Positions 1 through 8,350 of a DNA stretch of 17,003 nt are shown here, in pieces. The notes under the pieces are model-generated. The model made no database searches and was not told where the DNA came from. It saw only the letters and a program-made list of their open reading frames with translations. Location: NCBI GenBank assembly GCA_902780365.1, contig CACZFE010000046.1, positions 1 through 17,003 of the forward strand, given 5' to 3'. Position numbers and translations under genes: made by a program. The DNA is from an uncultured Spirochaetales bacterium (GTDB taxonomy: Bacteria; UBP6; UBA1177). Positions within the stretch are counted from its first letter, which is position 1. Each line of letters opens with the position of its first letter.

Positions 1-319
1 AGGAAATATCAGGGAACTTGAAAACACGATCCAGTGCGCTTCGGTAAAGGCCAAGGACAAGATCCTGACCCGCGACAGCTTTTCTTTTCTTGTTGCAGAG
101 AAAAAAGAGCAGTCAGATGCAAAAACAAAGCAGAATGCCTCAGAGGACTTTACGATGCCTGAGAATCTGATGCCTCTGCGCGATGTTGAAAAAAACTATA
201 TAGAATATGTGCTGAAACAAACCAACTGGCATAAAGGCAGGACTGCGGAACTGCTAGGAATAACAAGACCTACACTTGACAAGAGAATAGAAGAGTTCGG
301 TTTGCACAAAGATGTCTGA
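1..319 (+). CDS. Sigma-54-dependent response regulator (NtrC family), C-terminal part
   Basis: The gene enters from the left edge; about 105 residues are visible. The first readable residues, GNIRELENTI, match the conserved GN(V/I)REL segment at the end of the sigma-54-interacting AAA+ domain. A variable linker of about 45 residues follows, then a Fis-type helix-turn-helix (from LRDVEKNYIEYVL through GRTAELLGITRPTLDKRI). Proteins with this ending bind enhancer-like sites and use ATP to open sigma-54 promoters. The receiver domain that would make it a response regulator lies outside the window and is inferred from the adjacent histidine kinase, whose ATG lies inside the end of this gene (8-base overlap, ATGTCTGA), implying translational coupling. 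I saw no -24/-12 promoter in the window that would reveal a target. Confidence 0.9.
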   Translation, partial: GNIRELENTIQCASVKAKDKILTRDSFSFLVAEKKEQSDAKTKQNASEDFTMPENLMPLRDVEKNYIEYVLKQTNWHKGRTAELLGITRPTLDKRIEEFGLHKDV

Positions 320-2312
320 GTCGGCTTCATTTTTATATTTCGTTATTTTTTTCGCGATAGCCATGTCAGCCGTGGGCTGGCACATCATGATAAAAGGGCG
401 GGGTCTGCCTCAGAATTTGTGGCTCTTTTTTGTCATGATGTCGAATGTGTTCATTTTTTCATCGGTGGCGGCTGTCTATTTTCCGTTCTCTAAAGTCTAT
501 TTTTTTGTCGCCATTCTTTGTTTCGTGATATTTTCAACTCTTTACATCTATTCGTTTCCTCATGCCGTCCTTCCTAACGTGATATGGATGTCGGTAATAC
601 TCGCCTCGGTGTTTTTTATGATAGTTCTCTTCGTTTATATGAAGACGAAACTCTATTTTGTCTATCTTGCCGTTCCGGTTTTCGCGATAGCTCTCGATAT
701 CCCGATAATATTCAGAAAAATAAAATACCTGAACGCCAACGTGAAAAAATTTGTTTTGTTCAATATCTCCGTTGTCGCGCTTCTGTCGCTTCTTGTTCCT
801 GTTGCTTCGGCTTTCGCCGTGCTGTTTTACAATTCACTCTATTTCAACGTTGCTGCAATAATCCTTTCAGCACTTTTCGTGATGTGTTTCGGTTTTTTTG
901 TCTATAGAAACCAAAGTTCGTCGACGGGATTGAACAAAATAAATTTCTGGCTCATCATACTTTTTGCCCTTCCGGCATCAGTGTTGATTAACTTCTTGTT
1001 TTCATTGAGATTCTTTATGGCTCGCCTTTTCGGGAGCACCTATTTCTCGCTTGTCGCTTTCTGTGTTCTGTTTATGCTTTTCATGCTTGCCGGGATCGCG
1101 ATTTCGTATTTTTCATCTTCGGTCGAAAGTTTTATCCATAAAAGCAGAAACTACTATCAGACCTACCTGAACAAATTCCGTCTTGAGATCGAGGATATTA
1201 CCGAGGCGACGCTTCTTTTCGACAAATTCTACGGGTGTGTGGTGGAATGGTTTCACGAAATCAGGCAGATAAAGTATGTCTATCTGGAGGATCTTCTGTG
1301 GCAGGGGAGCCGTATGCCGGCTGAGCTTTACGACGGCAATGATGATTTCCAGCCGCTCCTCAGCGAGCAGTTCCTCCTGCATGAAACTTATATTTCCAAG
1401 GATTTCGCGCTTATTTCTGTTCCGACTCTTGAGGGATTCGTCAAAAAAACCGGAGGCGACTTTTTTATTCCCGTGATTTATCACAACGAACTTTCAGGTT
1501 TCTTTGTCATAAATTCGATGAACATCTCTCATAATGCTATGCTCTGTATAAGCAATCTTGTTGAGATGGCACTTAATAAATATGAAAAGATCTCTCTTTT
1601 CGCTACAGTTATCGAGACAGAAAAAAAGATAGAGATGCTTAAACATTTCAAGGAAGTAGATAAGATGCTCTCGTTTGTTGCACACGAGCTGCGTTCGCCG
1701 ATGACATCAATAATGTTCAATATCGAAGTTGTTAAGGACGCGATCGACAGAAAAAAAGATATTGATACGGAATATCTTGATATTTCTCTGAAAGAACTGA
1801 AACGTATCAACGAAACTATCGAAAAGATGCTTGTTTACGGAAGAAACATCAAACTTTCGCCGTATCCTTACAATTTCAGGTCGTTTTTTGCCGAAATGAA
1901 GCAGTTTTTCAGCTACGCGAATCAGACAGTAAACTTCATTGACCAGACGGGCGGCAAGGAATTCCTGTTTGACTGGGACGTCCTTAAAAATGTCTTTGTC
2001 AACCTTGTAAACAACAGTCTTCAGGCTTTGGAAAAAGTCGACCGTATCGGCAGAGTAAAGGTGACGGTCGTGAAAAAACGGAAAAAACTCCTCATTGAGG
2101 TCTCAGACAACGGTCCCGGAATTCCGCCGGAGCACAAAGATTCGATTTTCGAGCCTTTCTACACGACGAAAAAGAACGGAAACGGGCTCGGACTTGCGAC
2201 TTGTGAAAAAATCGTCAAACTTTCGGGCGGTTCTATCGTTCTCTGGGACACTTCGCAAAGCGGCACTGTTTTTCACATTGCTTTTCCTATTGAATCTGTG
2301 ACAGCCAGATGA
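312..2312 (+). CDS. Multi-pass membrane sensor histidine kinase
   Basis: A 666-residue protein. Residues about 5-270 hold roughly nine hydrophobic segments with short loops, so the sensor is largely embedded in the membrane. Residues about 285-430 form a soluble region in the position usually taken by a GAF/PAS-like module; I cannot assign the family. The transmitter follows: H-box FVAHELRSPM with phospho-acceptor His458, N-box NLVNNSLQAL (from Asn564), G1 DNGPGI (Asp599-Gly603), F-box IFEPFYTTK and G2 GNGLGLA (from Gly623). The start overlaps the upstream sigma-54 regulator by 8 bases, so this is most likely its cognate kinase. A many-TM sensor plus NtrC-type regulator recalls the PrsK/PrsR exopolysaccharide-sorting pair, but the gene order and H-box differ, so I give no symbol. 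The signal is unknown. Confidence 0.93.
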   Translation: MSESASFLYFVIFFAIAMSAVGWHIMIKGRGLPQNLWLFFVMMSNVFIFSSVAAVYFPFSKVYFFVAILCFVIFSTLYIYSFPHAVLPNVIWMSVILASVFFMIVLFVYMKTKLYFVYLAVPVFAIALDIPIIFRKIKYLNANVKKFVLFNISVVALLSLLVPVASAFAVLFYNSLYFNVAAIILSALFVMCFGFFVYRNQSSSTGLNKINFWLIILFALPASVLINFLFSLRFFMARLFGSTYFSLVAFCVLFMLFMLAGIAISYFSSSVESFIHKSRNYYQTYLNKFRLEIEDITEATLLFDKFYGCVVEWFHEIRQIKYVYLEDLLWQGSRMPAELYDGNDDFQPLLSEQFLLHETYISKDFALISVPTLEGFVKKTGGDFFIPVIYHNELSGFFVINSMNISHNAMLCISNLVEMALNKYEKISLFATVIETEKKIEMLKHFKEVDKMLSFVAHELRSPMTSIMFNIEVVKDAIDRKKDIDTEYLDISLKELKRINETIEKMLVYGRNIKLSPYPYNFRSFFAEMKQFFSYANQTVNFIDQTGGKEFLFDWDVLKNVFVNLVNNSLQALEKVDRIGRVKVTVVKKRKKLLIEVSDNGPGIPPEHKDSIFEPFYTTKKNGNGLGLATCEKIVKLSGGSIVLWDTSQSGTVFHIAFPIESVTAR

Positions 2313-2328
2313 TCCTGTTTTTTTAAAT

Positions 2329-2357
2329 TTGACTTATACAAAATCAATAATTAGAAT
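2329..2357 (+). promoter_or_regulatory. Sigma-70-type promoter for the Ser/Thr kinase gene
   Basis: TTGACT at 2329-2334 and TAGAAT at 2352-2357 are separated by exactly 17 bases; each hexamer matches five of six consensus positions. Transcription would begin near 2364, about 30 bases before the ATG at 2394. This separates the kinase gene from the two-component pair that ends at 2312. Confidence 0.7.
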
Positions 2358-2393
2358 AACAATAGAATTTTTTTGTTTTTTGCGGGTATTTTC

Positions 2394-4310
2394 ATGGAAG
2401 AAAATAATTCAACTTACAAGTTACCAAGATTATTTGGAAAATACTATCTTCTCGAGCTGATAAACGTCGGCGGTATGGCTGAAGTTTTCAAAGCCAAAAT
2501 GTTCGGAGTTGAAGGTTTTGAGAAGATTGTCGCGATAAAAAGGATTCTTCCGGAAGTTGCCGAAGACGCCGAATTTATAAAAATGTTCGTCGATGAGGCT
2601 AAAATCGCGGTAAAACTTCAGCATCCGAATGTCGTTCAGATTTTTGAGCTCGGAAAAATAGAAGATTCATACTTCATTGCTATGGAGCTTATCAACGGCA
2701 AAGATCTCAAAACCATCAGAAAAAGACTGAAAAGAGTTGATCTTCTTATGCCGGTAGAGCAGAGTGCCTACATCATTTCCCAGGTTTGCGACGGTCTGGA
2801 TTATGCACACCGCAAAACAGACGAGAAGATGAATCCGCTCAACATCGTTCACCGCGACATTTCACCTCAGAATATGATCGTTTCTTATGAAGGCACGGTA
2901 AAGCTTATCGATTTCGGTATTGCGAAGGCGAAGAGCAAATCGACGAAAACACAGGTCGGAATGCTCAAAGGCAAGTTCAGCTATATGTCGCCTGAGCAGG
3001 TCAGCGGTCAGCCGATAGACAGACGAAGCGATATTTTCTCGCTCGGTGTCGTTTTCTTTGAAATGCTCACGGGAAAACGTCTTTTCCTCGGCAAAAACGA
3101 TGTCGAAACGCTTGAGAAAATCAGAAAGGCTGAAGTTATGCCCCCAAGCGTTTTCAACAGCGCTGTACCGCCGGAACTCGACAGGATCGTTCTGAAAGCC
3201 CTTGCAAAGGACAGGGAAGACCGTTATCAGTGGGCTAGCGAGTTCTCGGAAGACCTCAAAAAATTCAGTTATTCGAGCGGAAAAAGTTTCTCCCGTCAGG
3301 ACATGATGAATTTCATGAGCGAATTTTTTGCCGACGAGCTTGAGGAAGAGACGGCGAAACTTGAAGAATACCACAAAATCAAAAAACCTGCCGATATGCC
3401 GGTCAGAGAGTCGCCTCAGGCTGTCCGCAACGAATACACGGCAGGAGAAGATGAAAAATCGGTCATTCATTCCAGCAATTCGTCATCTAAAAAGCTTACC
3501 CTTGTTTTTGCTGCCGTCGTTGTTGCGCTTGTTTTTGTGATCTCGCTTTTTGTTGTTCTGAGCGGAAGTAAAAAAGAAATGACATCGCTGATTGTCGATT
3601 CAAACGAGAAGAAGACAATAGTTGTAGTGGACGAGAATACAATGTACCAGAAAAGGTGCGAGACTCCTTGTGTTATTGACGGGCTTCTTGCAGGCCAGCA
3701 TGAAATCTCGTTCTCCAAACCGGGTTTCGTTGATGTGAAGGAAAGCATTTTCCTGAGCAAAGGCGACAACCTTGAGAAATTTGTCAAAATGTACCGCATC
3801 GGTGAGCAGAAAACCATGATTACTGTGAAATCTGATCCCGACGGAGCCGTTCTTTACATCAACGACAAAAAGGTTCAGGCTGCAACTCCGACTATCGTAA
3901 ACGATATTCCGGTAGGTCTTGATATCGTGGTCAGAGTTGAAAAACACGGATATTTCCCGTACGAAGAGAATATCGGCAAAGTCCCGGCCAACATGAACAA
4001 AGAAATCAGCGTAATTCTCAAGCCTAAAAATAATTCATCGTCGCAGTCTAAGTCAAAAAAATCGGACAACTCATCATCCAAATCGGTCGTTGAATCGGGC
4101 GAACCGGCATTTCTCACGATAAACAGTATGCCGTGGGCGAATATATACATTGACGGCAAACTTATCGGTGCGACCCCGATATCAAAGCACAAACTTCCGG
4201 CCGGAAGTTACAAGATCCAGTTCAAAAACCCGAAAGCGAAGATCGACAAGACGATACCTGTCGAGCTGAAATCCGGCGAGACCAAAAGACTGATAGAAAA
4301 ATTCGACTGA
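2394..4310 (+). CDS. Transmembrane Ser/Thr protein kinase with C-terminal PEGA domains
   Basis: 638 residues from ATG 2394. An in-frame TTG at 2373 lies only about 9 bases after the predicted transcription start, so the ATG is preferred. The cytoplasmic kinase domain (about residues 14-280) has the nucleotide-loop region NVGGMAEVFKA, the VAIK lysine Lys49, catalytic loop HRDISPQN (Asp155, Asn160) and DFG with Asp173. A Ser in place of the usual Lys after HRDI is typical of myxobacterial-type kinases. A hydrophobic segment (about 368-390) anchors it. The extracytoplasmic half holds three PEGA-like beta modules, the clearest being VKSDPDGAVLYIND and INSMPWANIYIDGKLIG, split by a Ser/Lys linker around 545-565. 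PEGA modules are thought to bind surface or envelope partners, so this is likely a sensor kinase signalling inward. Substrates are unknown. Confidence 0.93.
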   Translation: MEENNSTYKLPRLFGKYYLLELINVGGMAEVFKAKMFGVEGFEKIVAIKRILPEVAEDAEFIKMFVDEAKIAVKLQHPNVVQIFELGKIEDSYFIAMELINGKDLKTIRKRLKRVDLLMPVEQSAYIISQVCDGLDYAHRKTDEKMNPLNIVHRDISPQNMIVSYEGTVKLIDFGIAKAKSKSTKTQVGMLKGKFSYMSPEQVSGQPIDRRSDIFSLGVVFFEMLTGKRLFLGKNDVETLEKIRKAEVMPPSVFNSAVPPELDRIVLKALAKDREDRYQWASEFSEDLKKFSYSSGKSFSRQDMMNFMSEFFADELEEETAKLEEYHKIKKPADMPVRESPQAVRNEYTAGEDEKSVIHSSNSSSKKLTLVFAAVVVALVFVISLFVVLSGSKKEMTSLIVDSNEKKTIVVVDENTMYQKRCETPCVIDGLLAGQHEISFSKPGFVDVKESIFLSKGDNLEKFVKMYRIGEQKTMITVKSDPDGAVLYINDKKVQAATPTIVNDIPVGLDIVVRVEKHGYFPYEENIGKVPANMNKEISVILKPKNNSSSQSKSKKSDNSSSKSVVESGEPAFLTINSMPWANIYIDGKLIGATPISKHKLPAGSYKIQFKNPKAKIDKTIPVELKSGETKRLIEKFD

Positions 4311-4349
4311 TTTTCCGCTTTTTTCGCATAAATCGACCAACATTTTTTG

Positions 4350-4377
4350 TTGTGAAACAGGGATAAGTGTATATAAT
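4350..4377 (+). promoter_or_regulatory. Sigma-70-type promoter for the serpin gene
   Basis: A perfect TATAAT at 4372-4377 is preceded, after 16 bases, by TTGTGA at 4350-4355 (four of six matches). Transcription would start near 4384, leaving a leader of about 37 bases before ATG 4421. The element lies after the stop of the kinase gene, so the serpin can be expressed independently. Confidence 0.65.
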
Positions 4378-4420
4378 TATTCCGCTTAATGCTCGTACTA
4401 AATGTTTTTGGAGGTTCTAC

Positions 4421-5875
4421 ATGACTAAAAAATCATTATTGACTCTTGTTTGGGCAATTTTTCTTGTTTTAATGCTTGCTGCCTGCGGAAACGACAAAAA
4501 AGAAGAATCTGAAATCACCGACACCGATAACACGGACACAGTTACAGATACTGCCGATAGCTGTGATACGGAAACTTCCCCGGATGAAGACAACGCAGAC
4601 TCAACCGATAGCTGTGATACGGAAACTTCCCAGGATGAAGACAACGCAGACTCAACCGATAGCTGCGATACTGAAACTGTCACGGATGATGATAATACCG
4701 ATGTTGGTTGGGAAACTAAATATCAGAAGGCTGATGAAAGCGCGGAAAAGGTTTCCGAAGATGTCGTAAAGGCAAACAACAGGTTCGGGATGAAGATTTT
4801 CAGCCGCTTGGCAAAGGAAGAAGGCGCTAAGAACATAATGATTTCACCGCTTTCAATCTCGATTGCGATGGCCATGACCGCCAACGGCGCGGTTGATGAG
4901 GCTCTTTCCGAAATGAAGGAAGTGCTCGGATTCGGCAACATGAATATGCCGGATGTCAACGAACAGTTCGAGCAGCTTATCGCAAGTCTTGTTGAAGCTG
5001 ACAAATATATGACACTTGAAATCGCCGATTCACTCTGGCTGGATGACCGGTTTGCTCCTGACGTAAAGGATGATTTCATTTCCGTCCTTGAGGATTACTA
5101 CAGCGCGGCTCTTTTCACGGAAGACTTTGCAGACCCGGCAACGGCTGATAAAATCAACTCCTGGGTATCGGAAAAGACTCACGAAAAAATAGGCAGAATA
5201 ATTGGGGAAATAGGCGCAAACACCGTTATGTACATTATCAATGCCGTCTATTTCAAAGCTGGATGGACGCATCCTTTTGCAAAAGGTTTAACTTATAGTC
5301 AAAAATTTCAGCTTTCAGACGGCAACATCAGGGAAGCCGATTTGATGCATGCGGGAGGAGACACTTATGCCTTCAAAATTATTAAAGAAAACTATTCTAT
5401 AGTAAGAATTCCGTACGGCAGAGGTGTTTTTGCATTCTACGCAATAGTGCCTTTCGGCAATGTTGATGATTTCATTGAAAAGATTGCTCAAAACGATGTC
5501 GGTTCCTATTTCGAAAGCCTGCGAGAATCCTTTGATTTCAGTCTGGGACTTCCGAAATTCAGATTTGCTTACGAAAAATCTCTGAAAGACACCTTTAAAA
5601 CACTCGGAATGGAGCGTATATTTGCAGGAAGACTGGAGAATATATCAAGTAATGTCGAAAATCTGCATATCAGCAATATTTTCCACAAGACTTTTATCGA
5701 GGTCGATGAAGAAGGAACAGAGGCTGCCGCTGTCACAGCTGATTCCGCTGATACTGGAGGAGACTATACTCCCCCCAGCGTCTTTGCCGATCGTCCGTTT
5801 GTTTTTGTGATCCGCGACGAAAGAACTGGATCTATTCTTTTTGTCGGCAAAGTCGAAGATCCGACTGCTGAATAA
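4421..5875 (+). CDS. Serpin-family protease inhibitor, lipoprotein
   Basis: 484 residues from ATG 4421, which has a strong GGAGG (4410-4414) six bases upstream; the in-frame GTG at 4367 overlaps the promoter and is rejected. A lipoprotein signal ends in LAAC with lipidated Cys22. An acidic Asp/Thr/Ser linker (about 25-97) includes a tandem 17-residue repeat with a Cys in each copy (48, 65, 82). The serpin fold fills about 115-482, a normal length: NIMISPLSISIAMAMTANGA near the N-terminus, then NAVYFKAGW, and the C-terminal signature PFVFVIRDERTGSILFVGKV. The hinge EEGTEAAA (430-437) has the small residues needed for loop insertion, so inhibition by the suicide mechanism is plausible. The reactive loop centre TGGDY (445-449) is acidic and lacks basic residues. 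The likely site is the cell surface or periplasm, guarding against a protease; the target is unknown. Confidence 0.93.
   Translation: MTKKSLLTLVWAIFLVLMLAACGNDKKEESEITDTDNTDTVTDTADSCDTETSPDEDNADSTDSCDTETSQDEDNADSTDSCDTETVTDDDNTDVGWETKYQKADESAEKVSEDVVKANNRFGMKIFSRLAKEEGAKNIMISPLSISIAMAMTANGAVDEALSEMKEVLGFGNMNMPDVNEQFEQLIASLVEADKYMTLEIADSLWLDDRFAPDVKDDFISVLEDYYSAALFTEDFADPATADKINSWVSEKTHEKIGRIIGEIGANTVMYIINAVYFKAGWTHPFAKGLTYSQKFQLSDGNIREADLMHAGGDTYAFKIIKENYSIVRIPYGRGVFAFYAIVPFGNVDDFIEKIAQNDVGSYFESLRESFDFSLGLPKFRFAYEKSLKDTFKTLGMERIFAGRLENISSNVENLHISNIFHKTFIEVDEEGTEAAAVTADSADTGGDYTPPSVFADRPFVFVIRDERTGSILFVGKVEDPTAE
4556..4708 (+). repeat. Three tandem 51-bp in-frame repeats in the serpin linker
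   Basis: Units lie at 4556-4606, 4607-4657 and 4658-4708. Units 1 and 2 differ at a single base (CCG against CAG, Pro to Gln), implying a recent duplication. Unit 3 is clearly related at its start (DSCDTET) but diverged later. Each encodes a 17-residue DSCDTET-type block and keeps the frame, so copy number can change the linker length without breaking the protein. Confidence 0.9.
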
Positions 5876-5945
5876 TACTTCCAGAATTTAAATCAGATAT
5901 TACAGCCTTGTGTTTAGACTTTTTTCCGCTTTTTTCAGAAAAATT

Positions 5946-6977
5946 TTAATAGACGAATTTGTCGCGTCTGCCCTGGACCTGATAGTGTTCAACAGCCGCG
6001 TTGTGCTCTTTGAGTGTTTTTGAAAAATAGTGATAGCCTTTGCCGGTTGCGACGAAGTAGAGATAGTTTGTTTTGTCTGGGCGGAGAACGCTTTTTATTG
6101 CGCCGTCGCCAGGGAAGCAGAGGGGAGTCGCCGGAAAACCGTAGCGTGTGTAGGTGTTCCACGGATGATCGGTCATAAGGTCTTTTTTCGTGATGTTGCC
6201 GTTGAATTTCGGCAGGAGTCCGTAGATCACTGAGGGATCTGTCTGCATTTTCATGCCGATTTTCTTTCTGTTCAGGAAAACAGATGCGATTTTCGGCTGT
6301 TCGTCTTTCGCGCCCGTTTCTTTTTCGACGATCGAGGCGAGTTTCAGCAGGTCATAAACGTCCATGTCCGATTTGTCGATTTCGGTCTGATATTTTGCCA
6401 GAGTCGCTTTCATCTGCCCGGCCATTTTTTTCATGACTTCGATGATGTCGCTGCCGCGCGGAAAGCTGTAAGTCGAGGGGAAAAGCAGCCCTTCGCAGCT
6501 TGTCTTGTTCTTTGCTCCGATCGATTCAAGGAAATTTTTGTCGTGACAGACTTCAAGAAATTTGCCGCTTCCCTGCATCCAGTCCAAACCTTTGAAAACT
6601 GCGGCTGCATCATATTTGTTGTAACCTTCAGGAATCGTGAATGAGTAAAGTTTAACTTTGCCGCTCATAATTTTTTTCGCGACTTCCTCGGGATTCATTT
6701 CGCCGGAAAATTCGAATTCGCCCGTTTTGAGAGCTTTGCCGAAATCCTTCTCTTTTATCATCCACATGAACTGTTTCGCATCTGTGATGATTTTTGCTTC
6801 AGCGAGTTTTTTTGCCGCAGTATTCCAAGAGTTTCCTTTTTCGATGACCACTGTAGTTCCTGCCGGAACTTCGATTTTCGTCGTTTTGAAAGACTGATAT
6901 CCGCTGTAAAGCGAGTAACCTTTGAAAAGCGCGACTGCTACAGCGAGAAGAAAAACCGTTAAAATTATTTTTTTCAT
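5946..6977 (-). CDS. mltG: Endolytic murein transglycosylase MltG
   Basis: 343 residues, the usual size for the family. It cleaves nascent glycan strands in the periplasm and so limits chain length. A single N-terminal membrane segment (about 4-24) is followed by a LysM-like region and the YceG catalytic domain. Visible signatures are EGLLFPSTY (from Glu162) and ASIVEKET with catalytic Glu218, followed by NRKKIGMKMQTDPSVIYG and the C-terminal YLYFVATGKGYHYFSKTLKEH split by normal spacing. The start lies 2 bases after the stop of der, so the two are co-transcribed. It is the last gene of the panC-to-mltG operon and converges on the serpin gene across 70 bases in which I see no clear hairpin terminator. 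Confidence 0.96.
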   Translation of the reverse strand: MKKIILTVFLLAVAVALFKGYSLYSGYQSFKTTKIEVPAGTTVVIEKGNSWNTAAKKLAEAKIITDAKQFMWMIKEKDFGKALKTGEFEFSGEMNPEEVAKKIMSGKVKLYSFTIPEGYNKYDAAAVFKGLDWMQGSGKFLEVCHDKNFLESIGAKNKTSCEGLLFPSTYSFPRGSDIIEVMKKMAGQMKATLAKYQTEIDKSDMDVYDLLKLASIVEKETGAKDEQPKIASVFLNRKKIGMKMQTDPSVIYGLLPKFNGNITKKDLMTDHPWNTYTRYGFPATPLCFPGDGAIKSVLRPDKTNYLYFVATGKGYHYFSKTLKEHNAAVEHYQVQGRRDKFVY

Positions 6978-6979
6978 GC

Positions 6980-8350
6980 TTACCCCTTTTTCGGCTTTTT
7001 AAAGCTGTGTCTGTAAACGATTTTCACCGGCACTCCTTCGTATGGAAAAGCTTCGTAGAACTTGTTGAGAAGGTATCTGTCGTATGAAAAATGGATGTCG
7101 TTCGGCGCGCTCACTTTGATTACGACTGTGAGCGGCGAAGTCTGTTCCATCGTGATTCCGTTGAAGTGGATCATTTTATTTTTGCGGGTAAGAGGCGGCG
7201 GATTTTTGGAAAGAACGGCGGAAAGCCACTCTTCCAAAGTTTCGTCATCGATCATTTTGTGGTAGTTTTCATGCACGGCAAGCACTTTTTCAAGCAGTTT
7301 CTGAACGCGCATTCCCTGCATTGCCGAAATCGAAATTATCGGCGCGTAAGGGGCAAATTTCATTCTGTCGCGCAGATCCTGAACGATTTTTTCGTAAGTT
7401 CCGGTCTCTTTTTCGATGAGATCCCACTTGTTTATTACGATGATTATTCCTTTTCCCTTGTCGTGGGCAAGGCCTAAAATGCGGAGATCCTGGTCTGTAG
7501 CCAGTTCCTGAGCATCCATCATGAAAATTACGATGTCGGAGCGGTCGACAGAGTGGAAAGCGCGGACGATAGCCGCTTTTTCCATGAGCATTTCGATTTT
7601 CTTTTTTCTGCGGATACCCGCCGTGTCGATGAGGCGGAGTGTCTTCCCCATGAATTTCGCGGTAGAATCTATCGGGTCCATCGTGGTTCCGGGGATCGGG
7701 CTCACAAGCATCTTGTCCTGGCCGATGATTTTGTTGACGAGAGTCGATTTTCCGACATTCGGACGGCCGAAGATCGCGATTTTTATCTCTTCGGGAGCCG
7801 GAGGAAGCTTTTCGTTTATCTCTTTCTCTGTCCAGAAATCCTTCGTGATGTCGTCAAGCATATCGAAAACGCCGTAACCCGTTTTTCCCGAGACAGGATA
7901 AACCATTTCGGCGCCTGTTTCGTAAAATTCGGCAGCCGCGATCTCCTTGTTTTCGGAATCGATTTTTGATACCGCAAGCCATGAACGGAGCCCTTTGACA
8001 CGGATCAGGTGATAGATCTCCTTGTCGCTGCCTGTTAGTCCGGCCTCTCCGTCGCAGAGCATGAGGACGCCGTCAACTTCGTCTAAAACCTCGTTTATCT
8101 GGTCGCGGATCCCTTTTGTTATCGCGTCGGTCTCGTCCTCGTCGATGTGAAAACCGCCGGTATCGATGATCGTGAACGGTTTGTCGTCGTAAATAAGATC
8201 CTGATAGTTGAGGTCGCGCGTCACACCCGGCATATCGTCGACGATCGCCGAGTTTTTGTTCAGTATCTTGTTGAACAGAGTCGATTTCCCGACATTCGGG
8301 CGGCCTACGATCGCGATAAGCGGCTTAACGTTGTTGATAATTTTACTCAT
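6980..8350 (-). CDS. der: Ribosome-assembly GTPase Der (EngA)
   Basis: 456 residues with two GTPase domains in tandem and a C-terminal KH-like domain, the diagnostic Der layout; it matures the 50S ribosomal subunit. Domain 1 has GRPNVGKS (16-23), PGVTRD, DTGG (63-66) and a G4 motif read as SKID (128-131) instead of NKxD. Domain 2 has GRPNVGKS (195-202), DTAG (242-245) and a standard NKWD (307-310). The KH-like end contains the usual stretch around FYEAFPYEGVPVKIVYR. The start ATG overlaps the stop of the upstream 101-residue gene in an ATGA arrangement, with AGGA just upstream as ribosome binding site. mltG follows after 2 bases. Confidence 0.97.
   Translation of the reverse strand: MSKIINNVKPLIAIVGRPNVGKSTLFNKILNKNSAIVDDMPGVTRDLNYQDLIYDDKPFTIIDTGGFHIDEDETDAITKGIRDQINEVLDEVDGVLMLCDGEAGLTGSDKEIYHLIRVKGLRSWLAVSKIDSENKEIAAAEFYETGAEMVYPVSGKTGYGVFDMLDDITKDFWTEKEINEKLPPAPEEIKIAIFGRPNVGKSTLVNKIIGQDKMLVSPIPGTTMDPIDSTAKFMGKTLRLIDTAGIRRKKKIEMLMEKAAIVRAFHSVDRSDIVIFMMDAQELATDQDLRILGLAHDKGKGIIIVINKWDLIEKETGTYEKIVQDLRDRMKFAPYAPIISISAMQGMRVQKLLEKVLAVHENYHKMIDDETLEEWLSAVLSKNPPPLTRKNKMIHFNGITMEQTSPLTVVIKVSAPNDIHFSYDRYLLNKFYEAFPYEGVPVKIVYRHSFKKPKKG

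Noticed and set aside
312..2312. PEP-CTERM PrsK identity for the histidine kinase
   Set aside because: The overall shape is similar but the H-box sequence and gene order differ and no exosortase genes are in view.
2373..2393. TTG 2373 as the start of the Ser/Thr kinase
   Set aside because: It sits about 9 bases after the predicted transcription start with no ribosome site; the ATG at 2394 fits the promoter spacing better.
4338..4352. Inverted repeat CAACA-T5-TGTTG as an operator or terminator
   Set aside because: Arms are only five bases and AT-rich; although it touches the -35 region there is not enough to call a site.
4367..4420. GTG 4367 as the start of the serpin
   Set aside because: It overlaps the -10 element, and the ATG at 4421 has a GGAGG site and begins a proper lipoprotein signal.
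5876..5945. Bidirectional terminator between the serpin and mltG
   Set aside because: T-rich tracts are present but I could not find a stable hairpin before them on either strand.
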